Shown here: one piece after another, positions 25,934 through 35,100 of the stretch
Layout: the number at the start of each line of letters is the position of its first letter
How positions within the stretch are numbered: position 1 is the first letter of the stretch
Assembly: GCA_021151625.1 (NCBI GenBank)
Contig: JAGKWY010000010.1
Coordinates: 4,065-68,064 of the forward strand
Reading direction: 5' to 3'
DNA length: 64,000 nucleotides
From: Gammaproteobacteria bacterium
GTDB taxonomy: Bacteria > Pseudomonadota > Gammaproteobacteria > Pseudomonadales > Cellvibrionaceae
Program-made: the position numbers and the translations under genes
The notes under the pieces: generated by a model
What the model saw: only the letters and a program-made list of their open reading frames with translations
Told to the model about the DNA's origin: nothing
Database searches by the model: none

Positions 25934-28750
25934 TTAAAACGTATAACTCAACCCTAAAAAGTAGCTGCTGCCACTATAGGTAGTACCGTAGAGGCGATCA
26001 CTGCTGTCGGTATATTGCTCTTCTCGCTGGTTGGTGAGGTTGATGCCTTCCACAGTGAATTTGAGTTGATCACTCCATTTGTAAAATGCAGATAAGTCCC
26101 AGCGGGTGCTGGCGTGGTAGCCGCGTTCGTCTTCATCTGAAAGCCCACCCTCGACATTCCAAATGTAATTATCGCGGTAATTGGCCGACAGGCGTGCGCC
26201 CCAGTTTCCTCGCTCGTAGTAAAGGGTGGCATTGGCTGCATTGCGCGATAAACCGATGAAATCCTTGGTTTGGGTTTCACTGGTTGCCTGCACATTGCGA
26301 TAGGTAGCTGTACCGCGTGCAAGGGTGTAATTGGTGATGATGCCGAGGTGGTTGAATGGGGTAGGTAAAAAATCCAGATCGCGGTAAAACGACAGCTCCA
26401 TTCCTTTAAAGCGGGTAGAGTCGCCATTTACCGGGCGCGCATAGGCGTAAATAGTGTTGGAATCTTGTCCGTTACCGAGGAAAGAAAGCGGGTAGCCAGT
26501 CTCGCCATAGGGTACCCGTACAGTTTCATCTACCACAAACTGATCAAGCGCTTTGGAAAATAGTGACAGGGACAAATAACCTATCTCGTTGAAGTAATGC
26601 TCCAGTGCGAGATCCAGGCTTGTGGCGGTGATAGGTTGCAAATCCGGATTACCCGCTTGTATGGATAACCCGGACGGGCCATCGGGGTTGTTGCGGATGG
26701 TTGCCGAGGCGGAAAGACGCTCGGTATCCGGGCGGGTGATATTGCGACTGGCACTGGCACGGATGAGTGTTCGCTCATTCAGGTTCCAGGCCAGGTTAGC
26801 GGTTGGCAGAAAGTCGTTGTAGTCGCCATTTCTACCGATGCGCATGGCTTGCAGCATGCCGTGGGTAGTTACCCTGGTTTGGAAATAGCGCAAGCCAATG
26901 TTTCCCTGCAAAGGGCGGCTGAATAATTGGTTTTTCCAGGTGTATTGCGCATAGGCGCTACGAGTTTGTTCAGTGACGTCAAAGGTTTCTGCATCTACCG
27001 GGATGGAGTCATCCAATTGGCCTGACAAGCCATAAAAACCCTGGGTGTTTTTTACCTGCGCTACTACCCAGTCAATATCCTTATGTTGGCTGGAAGGGAC
27101 AGCAAAACTCTGGATCTGATTAGTAACACCACTATTGAGTGGCGTGGGTTGCACGCTGACATAATCATTGTCCAGATAGCCGATGCTATCGCGGAAAAAC
27201 TCCTGGTAAGCCAGGCCCAGCTCCAGATTGGCCTCATTATCGAGATCGAATTTAATTGTTGTTTTCATCTGGCTAAGTTCGCTGATTTTGTAACTCTCGC
27301 GAAAATCCAATTCACGCAATGTCCAGTTAGCTGGATTGTTGGTATTAAAATCATAGGTGTTTTTACCGTAAAACCGGTCGTGGCGAAAATCGGTAGTAAT
27401 ACTGCCGGTATGTACCAGATAAGCCTTATCGCTTACCGGAATCTCCAGATTCGAGCGCGATTTGCCCAGTAGCCCGGTGAGCTGGACGCTATCGCTTAGC
27501 TGCCATTCCGCATCGGCTACCAGATTGTAGAAGCCGGTGTCCTGCTGATCGATGCGGCTTTCCGACACCAGGGTAAGGTTACTGAATTCACCATAAACCA
27601 CCTCCAGGTCGCCGTTGTTGTTGACATATTCCAGCGCATTCACCCTGCCCAGGGCGGTGCTGGCAGAACCGTTGGTGGCAAGGTGCTGCTCATGTTTGTC
27701 GTTATTGAACTCGCCATAAAACAGGTTCAGGTTAACGGCTAGTGTGTCGTCGGGTTTGAATTGCACACTGGAGGTAAAGCCCAGTCGCTCCTGGGCGTTA
27801 CCCCAGTAGGAGTAGCGATTGAGGCGGGCAAACCAGAGGTTGTCAGCGGTGGTGCCCGGGTTGCCATCCAACCCGCCGGCCAGTATTGCGGCAGTGGTTG
27901 GGTCGATATCGGGCCCTATATTGGTGGTGGTGCGCGTACGCCAGCGACTGGTGCTGTAGCCTTGTTCCAGTGTGTCGCGCTTGCTGTAGCTGAAGGCAGC
28001 CAGGACACCCAGGGTATCCCAGGTATTGGATGCCAACAGCGAGAGCTGTGGTTTCTGGTCGTTGGTATATTGATTGTCCCCTAACTTGAGGCTGATATTG
28101 CTTTTAAAGCCATCAAAGTCGAAAGGCTTGGGGGTTCGCAAGTCAAGGGTTGCGGCTATTCCGCCCTCATGTTGATCGGCGCTGTAGGATTTGTTAACAC
28201 TTATCTGGCTAAACAAGTCAGCTGAAAACACATTGAAATCAAAGGCACGGCTGGTGGAAATGGTATTGCGGCTGTCGAGTGTTGTCTCACTTTGGGCCAT
28301 TACATCCATACCATTCATAGTTACCCGTGAAAAGTTTGCTCCAAGGCCGCGTACGGTGATTTGTCGCCCTTCACCCCCGTCGCGTGAAATAGCAATACCG
28401 GGAATGCGCTGGAGAGCCTCGGCCAGATTCAGGTCAGGAAAATCTGAAATATCTTCACTAACAATACTGTCCTGTTGTATCGGGGCCGCCCGCTTAAGGT
28501 CGCGGGCGCGTATTACCGAACTGCGGAAGCTGGTTGCAGGTATTTGCAGTAACTCTTCCAGGCTGAGATCGAGAAGCCCTGCATCGCTACTACCAAAGGC
28601 GGGGTTATAAAAGGCTGCTATGCATAGGGCAGGCAGCAGTTTCCAGTGGCTTGGCAAGCCGGGCAGGGTAGTTTTTGAATCCGGATTGGCGTTATTGCAA
28701 TTTGCCTTCGCAAATCGGCATATCGTGATGACGGCATGAGTTGGATGCAT
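25934..28750 (-). CDS. TonB-dependent receptor, large (TIGR01782-like)
   Basis: The ATG at 28750 follows AGGA by 5 bases; an ATG 4 codons earlier has no site. The protein is about 938 aa. It has a signal-like hydrophobic stretch (HWKLLPALCIAAFYNPAFG) and the segment LDLSLEELLQIPATSF. The plug contains DLNLAEALQRIPGIAISRDG and RQITVRGLGANFSRVTMNG, and LGVLAAFSYSKRD and a terminal YFLGLSYTF mark the barrel. The length and motifs fit the large TonB receptors common in Cellvibrio and Xanthomonas, many of which import glycans or aromatic substrates. No Fur box was seen and no glycan-degradation gene is adjacent, so the ligand is unknown. Confidence 0.85.
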   Translation of the reverse strand: MHPTHAVITICRFAKANCNNANPDSKTTLPGLPSHWKLLPALCIAAFYNPAFGSSDAGLLDLSLEELLQIPATSFRSSVIRARDLKRAAPIQQDSIVSEDISDFPDLNLAEALQRIPGIAISRDGGEGRQITVRGLGANFSRVTMNGMDVMAQSETTLDSRNTISTSRAFDFNVFSADLFSQISVNKSYSADQHEGGIAATLDLRTPKPFDFDGFKSNISLKLGDNQYTNDQKPQLSLLASNTWDTLGVLAAFSYSKRDTLEQGYSTSRWRTRTTTNIGPDIDPTTAAILAGGLDGNPGTTADNLWFARLNRYSYWGNAQERLGFTSSVQFKPDDTLAVNLNLFYGEFNNDKHEQHLATNGSASTALGRVNALEYVNNNGDLEVVYGEFSNLTLVSESRIDQQDTGFYNLVADAEWQLSDSVQLTGLLGKSRSNLEIPVSDKAYLVHTGSITTDFRHDRFYGKNTYDFNTNNPANWTLRELDFRESYKISELSQMKTTIKFDLDNEANLELGLAYQEFFRDSIGYLDNDYVSVQPTPLNSGVTNQIQSFAVPSSQHKDIDWVVAQVKNTQGFYGLSGQLDDSIPVDAETFDVTEQTRSAYAQYTWKNQLFSRPLQGNIGLRYFQTRVTTHGMLQAMRIGRNGDYNDFLPTANLAWNLNERTLIRASASRNITRPDTERLSASATIRNNPDGPSGLSIQAGNPDLQPITATSLDLALEHYFNEIGYLSLSLFSKALDQFVVDETVRVPYGETGYPLSFLGNGQDSNTIYAYARPVNGDSTRFKGMELSFYRDLDFLPTPFNHLGIITNYTLARGTATYRNVQATSETQTKDFIGLSRNAANATLYYERGNWGARLSANYRDNYIWNVEGGLSDEDERGYHASTRWDLSAFYKWSDQLKFTVEGINLTNQREEQYTDSSDRLYGTTYSGSSYFLGLSYTF

Positions 28751-28947
28751 GCAGATCCTCATTGCTTTTATCTATTGGATCATTAAGCCTTCAGGGAGAA
28801 ACTCAAAGTGTAGCAGCCCGATTTGATTGTCGCTTCGACACTCGATGAGGTGCTGGCGTGCTTGAATTGCGCAGCTGCTTCCCCTAGTCTTGGCGACTAT
28901 TTTTATAGATAACCAGCTTTCTGGTTTAGCCAACAGGAATTCGCGTG

Positions 28948-29808
28948 ATGTCTGCAGTAAAAGAAATCGTATTAACGTTCAGTTGTCAGGATTCAAAGGG
29001 GCTGGTTGCTGCAGTTGCCACCTTGTTTGCCACCCTGGGTTTTAACATTAAAGAGTCCTCCCAGTTTGAAGATGTAACCAGTAACCGCTTTTTTATGCGC
29101 ACTGTATTTGAATGCCCCACCGGCTATAACATCGGGCAGATTCGCTCGCTGTTTAAACCCCTGGGTGAGCAGTACCAAATGGATTGGAATATTTTCGATA
29201 GCGGTAGCAAACCACGTGTGCTGATTGCGGTTTCGCAATGGGGCCACTGTTTGAATGCGCTGTTAAACAGTTGGAAAAACGGTTCTTTGCCGATTGATAT
29301 TGTAGGTGTGGTTTCCAACCACAATGTAATGCGCGATTTAACCGAGTGGTACCAATTGCCATTCCACTATTTGCCAATCACTGCCGATACCAAACCGCAA
29401 CAGGAAGGCCAGTTGTGGCAATTGATGCAGGACTTGCAGGCAGATTTTTTGGTGCTCGCGCGCTACATGCAAATCCTGTCTGATGATTTGTGCAAAAAAT
29501 TAAATGGCCGCGCGATCAATATTCACCATTCATTCCTGCCCGGTTTTAAAGGCGCAAAACCCTATCACCAGGCGTTTGATCGCGGTGTAAAACTGATTGG
29601 TGCTACCGCGCATTTTGTAACGGCAGATCTCGACGAAGGCCCGATTATCGAGCAATCCGTAGAGCGTGTTTCCCATGTCAATTCGCCGGATGAAATGGCG
29701 GAAATCGGCCGTGATACTGAAGCGGTAGTCTTGAACCGCGCGGTGCGCTGGCATGCGGAACACCGGGTCTTATTAAACGGTACTAAAACGGTCGTCTTTT
29801 CTCGCTAG
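28948..29808 (+). CDS. purU: Formyltetrahydrofolate deformylase
   Basis: The ATG at 28948 has an AGGAA site; a GTG one codon earlier is also in frame. The 286-aa protein has an N-terminal ACT domain (LTFSCQDSKGLVAAVATLFA) and a formyl-transferase-like C-terminal domain. The latter contains LARYMQILSDDLC, NIHHSFLPGFKGAKPYHQAF with the catalytic His, and DLDEGPIIEQ with the catalytic Asp. PurU hydrolyses 10-formyl-THF to THF and formate and keeps the one-carbon pool balanced. It is transcribed away from the large TonB receptor gene. Confidence 0.97.
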   Translation: MSAVKEIVLTFSCQDSKGLVAAVATLFATLGFNIKESSQFEDVTSNRFFMRTVFECPTGYNIGQIRSLFKPLGEQYQMDWNIFDSGSKPRVLIAVSQWGHCLNALLNSWKNGSLPIDIVGVVSNHNVMRDLTEWYQLPFHYLPITADTKPQQEGQLWQLMQDLQADFLVLARYMQILSDDLCKKLNGRAINIHHSFLPGFKGAKPYHQAFDRGVKLIGATAHFVTADLDEGPIIEQSVERVSHVNSPDEMAEIGRDTEAVVLNRAVRWHAEHRVLLNGTKTVVFSR

Positions 29809-29826
29809 TCCTTTCCCTTATCGATG

Positions 29827-29853
29827 GCTCTGTTGGCAAAGCCAATACAGAGC
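29827..29853 (+). terminator. Hairpin after purU
   Basis: GCTCTGTTGGC and GCCAATACAGAGC pair around a 3-base loop with a 2-base bulge, 18 bases after the purU stop. No T-run follows, so termination is only likely. Confidence 0.4.
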
Positions 29854-30054
29854 TGTCGATTGCCTTTACAAATGGTTGTCATTTTTTACAACATATTGGC
29901 GCCAAAATTAATATCTACCTGATTTCACCTGATAAAAAAATGCTGGTATAGCTGTTGCTGCATACATTTTGATCAAAAACCTCCTGGCAATAACTTGCTC
30001 ATCAGGTGCTGAACAGATTGATAAGTAATAGTTAAACGATTGAAGGAGATAATT

Positions 30055-30642
30055 ATGTTCAAACAAATTGGTATTGCGGCCCTTGTACTGTGTTCATCAT
30101 TGGTGGTTCCCGCAAACGCAAGCTCCATCCCTTATCCCGATATAGGTACCCCGGCACCAGCCAACTCGTTTGTTGCTGATGCTACGGGTACTATCACTGC
30201 CTATTTCTACGCGACGGACGCGGGCTATGACAGTGAAATCGGGTTAAAGGTAAATGGTGTTTCAACCGGCATTTATGGACTGATGAATCACACTTCTTTT
30301 TATGGACAGAGCCTGGTACTTGGCAGTGTGATGATGGGAGATATATTGGAGTTTGAGCTGCGTGTGTTAACTACCGGGACTTCCTGGTATTCCGATCCGT
30401 TAAATAATCCTGATTTGAAAAACCACACCTATGCAACCGGATTTGCGGGGGATTCATTTATTCCCATGGGGACCTATGTCGCTTTCGAGGATTTACCTTA
30501 CTTAGGGGATGTGGATTACAACGATCATCAATTTGTATTTACTAATGTCAGAAATGTCTCAGTACCAGAGCCTGCAAGCCTGTGGCTTTGTGCAATAGGA
30601 TTAATGGCCCTGATGTTTACACGCAGACGCGTTGCTTCGTAA
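30055..30642 (+). CDS. PEP-CTERM sorting domain protein (DUF4114-like)
   Basis: The ATG at 30055 sits 7 bases after AAGGAG. The 195-aa protein has a signal peptide (MFKQIGIAALVLCSSLVVPANA) and a beta-rich mid-part with ITAYFYATDAGYDSEIGLKV and YVAFEDLPYLGDVDYNDHQF. The latter is a DUF4114-like calcium-loop segment (EDL ... DxDYNDxxF). It closes with a canonical VPEPASLWLCAIGLMALMF then TRRR tail. Exosortase-dependent surface display is expected. It is a second PEP-CTERM protein 15 kb from the first and unlike it in sequence. Confidence 0.9.
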   Translation: MFKQIGIAALVLCSSLVVPANASSIPYPDIGTPAPANSFVADATGTITAYFYATDAGYDSEIGLKVNGVSTGIYGLMNHTSFYGQSLVLGSVMMGDILEFELRVLTTGTSWYSDPLNNPDLKNHTYATGFAGDSFIPMGTYVAFEDLPYLGDVDYNDHQFVFTNVRNVSVPEPASLWLCAIGLMALMFTRRRVAS

Positions 30643-30664
30643 TCGTTTTATTTTTTTGCCGAAT

Positions 30665-30693
30665 AAAAAAACCGCGCACTGCGCGGTTTTTTT
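30665..30693. terminator. Bidirectional terminator
   Basis: AAAAAAACCGCGC and GCGCGGTTTTTTT pair perfectly (13 bp) with a 3-base loop and A/T runs on both sides. It lies between the convergent PEP-CTERM and MFS genes and can serve both. Confidence 0.9.
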
Positions 30694-30701
30694 CTGATGG
30701 T

Positions 30702-31895
30702 TTATTCTACTCGCGTGACTTTATTAGCGCAGGCAGCAAGTGCGATAAGACCGAGTGCAACAATACATAACGCAATTGAAAGGCTGCTGAGTTCTGCGAT
30801 AAATCCAATCAGTGCTGGCCCTGCCAATAAGCCTGCATAACCCAAACTAACCACTGCTGAAATAGCCAAACTCATGGGCATGGTTTTTTGATTGCCCGCC
30901 GCCGTAAATAGCACGGGCACTATGTTAGATGCGCCCAAGCCAATCAGGGTAAAACCAATATAGGCAGCAATGGTGTAAGGCACAAACACCACAATGGCGA
31001 AGCCGAGTGCGGCGCAGCTGCCGCCCCACAATAAAATACGTTTTCCTCCCAGTGCTTGCACAATACGATCACCGGTTAAGCGCGCAATGGTCATGGCAAC
31101 CGAGAAGCAGGCAAACCCTAATCCAGCATGGATTGGATTCACCTCGCGCACACTGGTGAGGAATACCGCACTCCAATCCAGTACTGATCCTTCCGCTAAA
31201 AAAACGATAAAGCAGAGTACGCCAAGCAATAACACTTTGCCGCGTGGCAGCACAAAAAAAGGATCGCGTTTTTCGTCGCCGGTTTTAGTTTCGGTACTGC
31301 CATAGGTCAGAAGTTTGGGCGCTGTGTACGCCAGCATCACCAGTAATACGCCGGTCAATATAAGCAGTGACTCAAACGGTGAAAGCGCAAGCCACAATAA
31401 TCCGCTAATAATTACCGCACCAAAAATCCCGCCCAGACTATAAAAACCGTGGAAGCCGGACATCATGCTGCGACCGCTGGCTTTTTCCACCATCACCGCC
31501 TGCATATTCATCGCCACATCCGTTGCGCCGAGCGATAAACCAAAAATTAATAAGGTAAGTGCGAGACTGGGAACACTGGCGGCAACACCCAGGAACACCA
31601 GGCTGAAGCACATCAGTAACAGGCTCAGCGTAATAAATTTTTTGCAGCCAAATTTAATGACCAACGGGCCTGTTAGCGGCATGGCAATCAGGGAGCCGCC
31701 ACCTAAACACAGCAGTAATGCGCCCAGCGTAGCTTCGTTCACGTCCAGGCGTTCCTGGGCGAAGGGAACCAGAGGTGCCCAGGCGGACATGGCCAGGCCG
31801 GTAATTAAAAAAGCCAGGCGAGTGGAAAGTTGTTCAGCAAAACCGGGTAGTGGAAGGGCATTGCGTTCAGTAGCGGATAACTCGGAAGCAGACAT
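30702..31895 (-). CDS. MFS transporter (YbjJ-like)
   Basis: The ATG at 31895 is preferred; the frame extends to a TTG at 31907. The protein of about 397 aa has twelve hydrophobic segments, with WAPLVPFAQERLDVNEATLG early on, the MFS loop VIKFGCKKFITLSL, and a hydrophilic centre around residue 210. SGFHGFYSLGGIFGAVI is typical of the YbjJ/fucose-permease-like branch. The gene lies 233 bases downstream of the NRPS gene on the same strand, so it is a candidate exporter of the peptide product, but members of this branch are also general drug or sugar transporters. A hairpin between the two argues against obligate co-transcription. Confidence 0.85.
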   Translation of the reverse strand: MSASELSATERNALPLPGFAEQLSTRLAFLITGLAMSAWAPLVPFAQERLDVNEATLGALLLCLGGGSLIAMPLTGPLVIKFGCKKFITLSLLLMCFSLVFLGVAASVPSLALTLLIFGLSLGATDVAMNMQAVMVEKASGRSMMSGFHGFYSLGGIFGAVIISGLLWLALSPFESLLILTGVLLVMLAYTAPKLLTYGSTETKTGDEKRDPFFVLPRGKVLLLGVLCFIVFLAEGSVLDWSAVFLTSVREVNPIHAGLGFACFSVAMTIARLTGDRIVQALGGKRILLWGGSCAALGFAIVVFVPYTIAAYIGFTLIGLGASNIVPVLFTAAGNQKTMPMSLAISAVVSLGYAGLLAGPALIGFIAELSSLSIALCIVALGLIALAACANKVTRVE

Positions 31896-32044
31896 AAAAG
31901 CTCTCAATCATACCGTTGCGCGCATTGAACTTGCGCGGCCAACGGGTACTGCGGGTAGTTAACTGTGAAGATGGGAATAGCTTAAAGCGGTTTTTACTAT
32001 AACAGTTCGCCGGGTTAATTGAGGTGATGATTTGTAAAGCACTA

Positions 32045-32072
32045 CAACAACCCGAGGTGAATCGGGCTGTTG
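32045..32072 (-). terminator. Hairpin after the NRPS gene
   Basis: CAACAACCCGA and TCGGGCTGTTG pair in 10 of 11 positions around a 6-base loop, just past the NRPS stop. There is no strong T-run, so it may only attenuate transcription toward the MFS gene. Confidence 0.45.
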
Positions 32073-32128
32073 CAGGCTGGTTGATGTGTACTGGTGATTG
32101 CTTGCTGTTGATTGATTGTCGTTGACGG

Positions 32129-35100
32129 CTAGGGAAGCTCCAGTTCCACTATTTCTGCGGCAGTAACAAATGCAGAAACTTCATGAGTTTCCTCACTCAG
32201 GCAGGCCGCGATAATAGCGGCGTTATGAGTCAGGTTGGGTTCGGCCAATAGTTCCAGATGTTCTCCCTTGCCTGCATAAATGTGCAGCTGTGCGGTTAAT
32301 TCTGCCCAGCCATAATCTTCAACTGTATCGACAGGAATGTTAGCCTTGATTAAATGCACCGGTGCTTGCAGTGAACCACGGTTGATCAACTGCTCAATAT
32401 AATGGCCGTAGCGATACGCTTGATCCACTAAAGGTGCAAGCATGGCTTCATCCAATTCCAACTGGTTGCGCGCAAATGCATCTTTCAGTTCTTGTGCAAT
32501 TTGCGCAGGCTCGCGTGCGTTGCCAGCTGCTTCGCGCCGCACGGAATCCAACAGGATTAATCCACCTAATTGATGCCCGCGCGCTTCCAACACGCGTGCA
32601 ACTTCAAACGCAAGATTGCCGCCCGCAGAATAGCCGAACAGAAAAATCTTGCCATTGGTTTGTGCGGTGCTAATGGTGTCGGCATAAATTTCCAGGCGCT
32701 GCGGATCATCCAGATAATTGAAACAATAAAAACGATAATCCACTAATTGCAGGCTGAGTTGTGCGTAAATTGCGGCCTCACCCAGGGCAGGTGGAAACAG
32801 GAACAGATTTTTTTCGCTGCTCGGATTAAGCAGCTGATAATGCGCTGTTGCAATATTTTCCGTACCCTGTTTGCAATGCTGTTGAATAAGCCCGGCAAGC
32901 TGTTCCAGGGTGGAATGGGTAAAAATATCGGTTAATTTTAGTGCGATATTCCACTGCTGGTTGATGCCGGCGAGTAATTTTATCGCTAGCAATGAATGGC
33001 CGCCGACACGGAAAAAATCTTCATCGATACTATAACTGCTACCACCTAATAAATTGCTCCACAGGTCGGCCAGTTGATATTCAATCGGTGTGCGCGGTGG
33101 TAAATAATCTGTGCGAATAATAGTGTCGGGTTGGGGCAGGGCCCTCTTATCCACTTTGCCATTGGTGGTTAATGGAATTGCATCCAGGTAAATAAATTGC
33201 GCGGGAATCATATACTCAGGCAACCATTGTGCGAGTTGCGCGTGTATTTCTTTATCGTTTAATGCTTCCGGGCTCGTGTAATAGGCGCAGAGGCTGGCGC
33301 TAGCGGTATCCTGGTTGCGCACTACAACAATCGCTTGCTGTATACCTGCAATCGACATCAGGCGATTTTCTACATCGCCGGTTTCAATGCGATAACCGCG
33401 AATTTTTACTTGCTGATCAATCCGGCCAATAAAGCGAATTTCTCCTGCATCAGTCCAACTGGCGAGGTCACCCGTGCGATAGAGACGTGCTCTGGCTACA
33501 AAAGGATTGGCGATAAATTTTTCTGCTGTTAATTCTTCGCGCTGGTGATACCCACGCGCTAGGTTATCGCCACTAATACACAATTCACCCGGTACACCAA
33601 TTGGTTGGATGCGTCCGCATTTATCCAGAATCCACGCGCTGGAATTGGCCATGGGTTTGCCAATAGTGTCATCATCTGGATGGCAGGCTTTGCTGGTGGC
33701 ATTCACGGTGGTTTCAGTGGGGCCGTAGACATTGTGCAAGCGATAACCGCGCGCGAGTATTTGATCTTTCAATAAAGGATCAAGGTGTTCGGCACCGGTA
33801 ATAACCAGTGCGAGTGATTCCATCGCACAATTGTCGAGTAAATAATCTGCCAGCAAACTCGGAACCAGCTCGACTATCTGAATACGATGCTGCTGCACAA
33901 AATGGGTAAATTTTTGCTTATCCATTTTGCTGTCGTCATCCAGGATAAATACCGCAGCGCCGTTCAGTAGTGGCACCAGCGTTTCTTCAATAGAAACATC
34001 AAACCCGGGGCTGGTCAGTTGCAGCATGCGTGTGTTGTGTTCCAGATTGTATTCGCGACCGGCCCACTGGGTCAGGTTGAGCACACTGCGCTGTTCAACC
34101 AACACCCCTTTGGGAATACCGGTAGAGCCGCTGGTGTAAATGACATAGGCCAGATCTGTTGCGCTAGTGGCAGTGGAACTATTTTCTGCAGAATAATTTT
34201 TTGCGTCAGCAATTAAATTATCCAGGTAAATTTTCCGGCAATTATTGGTGGTCAATCCGTTTGCAACATCTTGCGTGCATATCAGTAGCGGTGCATTTGC
34301 ATCCCGCAAAATAGTGCGAATACGCTCTTCTGGCCAATCAGGCGCAATCGGCATATAGACTGCACCTGCCTTCAGCAGCGCAAGCATGGAGGCAATCCAA
34401 TAGCGTGAGCGCTCCAGCATGACCCCGACAAACATTTGCTGTGTTAAACCTGGTAGGCCTTGCTGGCTTTGACCTTGTTGACTATGACCTTGTTGACTAT
34501 GGCCTTGTTGAATGGGACCCCGCTGGATTAAACAGGCAGCGATTTGATTGGCCAGTTCGTTAAGCTCGCGATAGGTCAGGGTACCTTCATCATCGTGCAC
34601 AGCTAAGCGATCGCTGTAGCGCGCGGCCATTTTTTCAAATTCAAGTGCGATACTAGACTCACGCGAATAACTCATGGTGGTTTTATTAAAATTCAGTGTC
34701 AGTTGCTGATATTCCGCAACGGAAATGCAATTGAGGTTGCGTAGCAATTGTTGCGGATGCGCAAGCAATTGCTGCAGCATTTCCAAATAGTGTTGACCCA
34801 TGGCAGTTGCACGCGTTGCTGTGAATAAGCTGGTAGCGTAATTCACGGACAATAAATATTGCCCCTGGCGTTGGTCCAGACTCATCGCCAAATCAAATTT
34901 GGCTTCTGTCACAGGCAATGAATGAGGGATAAATAATTCCTGTGCGCCGGCATTGCCCAGCCAGTCGCTCCCCAATGAAAACATGGTATCGAAAAGTGCA
35001 TTGCGACCGGGATTGCGTGGCAGTTCCAATACATTGACCAGCGCATCAAACGGAAAATCCTGATGTTGTAAATCATCCAGCAATTGCGCTGCAATAGTTT

